The translations under genes were made by a program, and so were the position numbers. From Galaxea fascicularis (lineage: Eukaryota > Cnidaria > Anthozoa > Scleractinia > Euphylliidae), in assembly GCA_948470475.1 (NCBI GenBank), contig OX419347.1:17133675-17197674 (forward strand): a stretch of 64,000 nt of DNA. Direction: 5' to 3'. The notes beneath the pieces are model-generated. The model ran no database searches and was not told the origin of the DNA. It was given only the letters and a program-made list of their open reading frames with translations. This document shows positions 62,666-64,000 of the stretch, one piece after another. Within the stretch, counting starts at the first letter, position 1. Each line of letters begins with the position of its first letter.

Positions 62666-63002
62666 ATGTTGTGTTTATTCTATGCGATGTTTTTACTGAT
62701 AATTTTAAACCAGCGTGTAAATAGTTTTGATGATAAGGCTCCAAATCGTTGCTCATATTGTTTTCAACATGTCGCCATTTATATTTACAAATACAAGGGA
62801 AGATATTTGTCAAGAAGAATTCCTTATGCTTCACGTGGAGGCTTTAATCCTTACGTTATCTCAAACAAAGAAGCACTTACTATTTATGGGAATATACTCG
62901 ACGATAAAGTAACAAAATACAAGACCACTACTATCAGTGAACAGTCACAACAGGGAACAAATGAACTAAGACATATTATGAATTGTTGCTTAACCCATCC
63001 AG
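62666..63002 (+). CDS. Candidate first exon of a secreted protein
   Basis: ATG at 62666 opens a 112-codon exon with a convincing signal peptide (MLCLFYAMFLLIILNQRVNS), then a pair of close cysteines (RCSYCFQH) and a mixed domain with NPYVISNKEALTIYGN and later CCLTHPG. It ends at CAG/GCAAGT, a GC-type donor at 63003-63004. A transposon sits 8 bp beyond it and carries a second copy of the donor with GT (63509-63510). If the first donor is not used, translation runs into the element and stops at 63035-63037. Family not recognised; downstream exons would lie beyond 64000 or were missed. Confidence 0.45.
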
Positions 63003-63010
63003 GCAAGTTC

Positions 63011-63507
63011 GGTGGTGGACAAAACACTGACCCCTAGTCCATGGACTACCCTAATGGACTACCTAAATGGACTACCCTAAAATGGACTACCCCTAAAAAA
63101 AAAAATACTATTTCAGATGACTGATATGTTATAAGAAGCTGTGATTGTATACTTACATTGCACGGATGATGACCAGTCTTATTTGTTTTCGTTCCGCATC
63201 GCCTTCAGCCGCCATTTTGAATAACTATACTGAATAAAACAACCGCTGTACACAAAAAGCGTAGCCTAATTCAAAACAAATATTCTGCACACTACTGGGG
63301 GACACTATAAAATAATTCGAAATGGCATTGAAAACGAAATGTAAGTGAGACACCTGGCATCATATTTATCGCAAGTCTAATGTCACAGTAATTGTCAATC
63401 TTGCTCCCATGTGATTTAGCAACTCAGTCCTTCTCGAAAACAAATAGTAGTCTAGGTAGTCCATTAGGGTAGTCCATGGACTAGGGGTCAGTGTTTTGTC
63501 CACCACC
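63011..63507. mobile_element. Inverted-repeat transposon inserted at a splice donor
   Basis: 497 bp with perfect ends GGTGGTGGACAAAACACTGA and reverse complement, continuing into CCCCTAGTCCATGGACTACC; at the left end the TGGACTACC block is repeated four times. Flanking 9-bp sequences are GGCAAGTTC (63002-63010) and GGTAAGTTC (63508-63516), a duplication with one difference. The 9-bp size suits Mutator-like elements. No transposase. Confidence 0.8.
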
Positions 63508-63516
63508 GGTAAGTTC

Positions 63517-64000
63517 TCATGCACAGTAGACTCATTTCTTGAACCTCTGGATAGCTACGAACCTACTCGAAAAAGTCATTCCCGCTCGCACCCTTTTCAT
63601 AATAAGTGGCGACGAAATTTATAATGTTGCATACTTCGTTTCCCGGTCGTTCGGTAAATTATGCTGGTCGCAACAAACCACTTAGCGCTCGTAAAAAGGT
63701 CGAAAGACTAGAAACACTAGAAAAGACCAGGATTGAGGACACTGAGGTCAAGAATACAGACGCAAATGTCGGAAATAAATAATAAAATAAAATAAAGTGG
63801 TGCTGCCCTAAAGTACTGAAGGCTCAAGGTTTCTGAAAACGTCATTGTGACGCAGCTATTTTTCAATCGTGGAACTCAAGAACGGCCCAAGTTCGGTTTG
63901 TTTGCGAATTTTGCTAAGTTTACAGCCATTTTTCATCTTTAGTGGCAGCCTGATGAGCATCATTAAGCGTGACGGTTGCTAAGAGTCCACTTTCTCAAAG
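63517..64000. other. No gene seen
   Basis: If the exon at 62666 belongs to a real gene this is intron. A short (AATAA)n stretch lies near 63775-63795. Confidence 0.4.

Overview
The window is nuclear DNA of an animal, most likely a cnidarian and probably a stony coral. The genes have many short exons with GT-AG introns, most of the non-coding DNA is short inverted-repeat transposons, tRNA-derived SINEs and Penelope-type remnants, and the proteins are metazoan. The species call is inference: I ran no search.

Five spliced genes can be reconstructed from start to stop with reading phase kept across every junction. From left to right they are: a two-exon secreted LEG1-family gene (minus, 1374-4438); a two-exon two-pore-domain potassium channel (plus, 13258-15266); a 27-exon kinesin-13 microtubule depolymerase (minus, 17387-31936, 703 aa); a 14-exon DNAJC14-type ER-membrane J protein (minus, 33618-42524, 980 aa); and a 19-exon glucosidase II beta subunit, PRKCSH (plus, 43157-52785, 560 aa). 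The last two lie head to head, 632 bp apart, and both serve protein folding in the endoplasmic reticulum, so they may share a promoter. Weaker candidates are an exon running in from the left edge (1-498), a terminal exon at 8406-8601, a two-exon 49-residue ORF at 57339-57706 and a secreted-protein exon at 62666-63002.

The remainder is repeat-rich. Several inverted-repeat elements have target-site duplications readable by eye: 2 bp (pogo-like), 3 bp TTA (PIF/Harbinger-like, with a remnant of a Myb/MADF-like ORF), 4 bp TTAA, 8 bp (hAT-like) and 9 bp. The most unusual object is at 53980-55772: a 1.8-kb inverted-repeat element with an 8-bp duplication, filled by about 110 copies of one 15-bp motif that keeps flipping orientation. 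The array is open in many frames and produces ORFs of up to 544 codons that are almost certainly not genes. Other points worth a second look are a hammerhead-ribozyme-like fold in the potassium-channel intron, a transposon that landed on a splice donor and duplicated it at 63002-63516, and a PRKCSH C-terminus ending GGEL instead of the usual HDEL.
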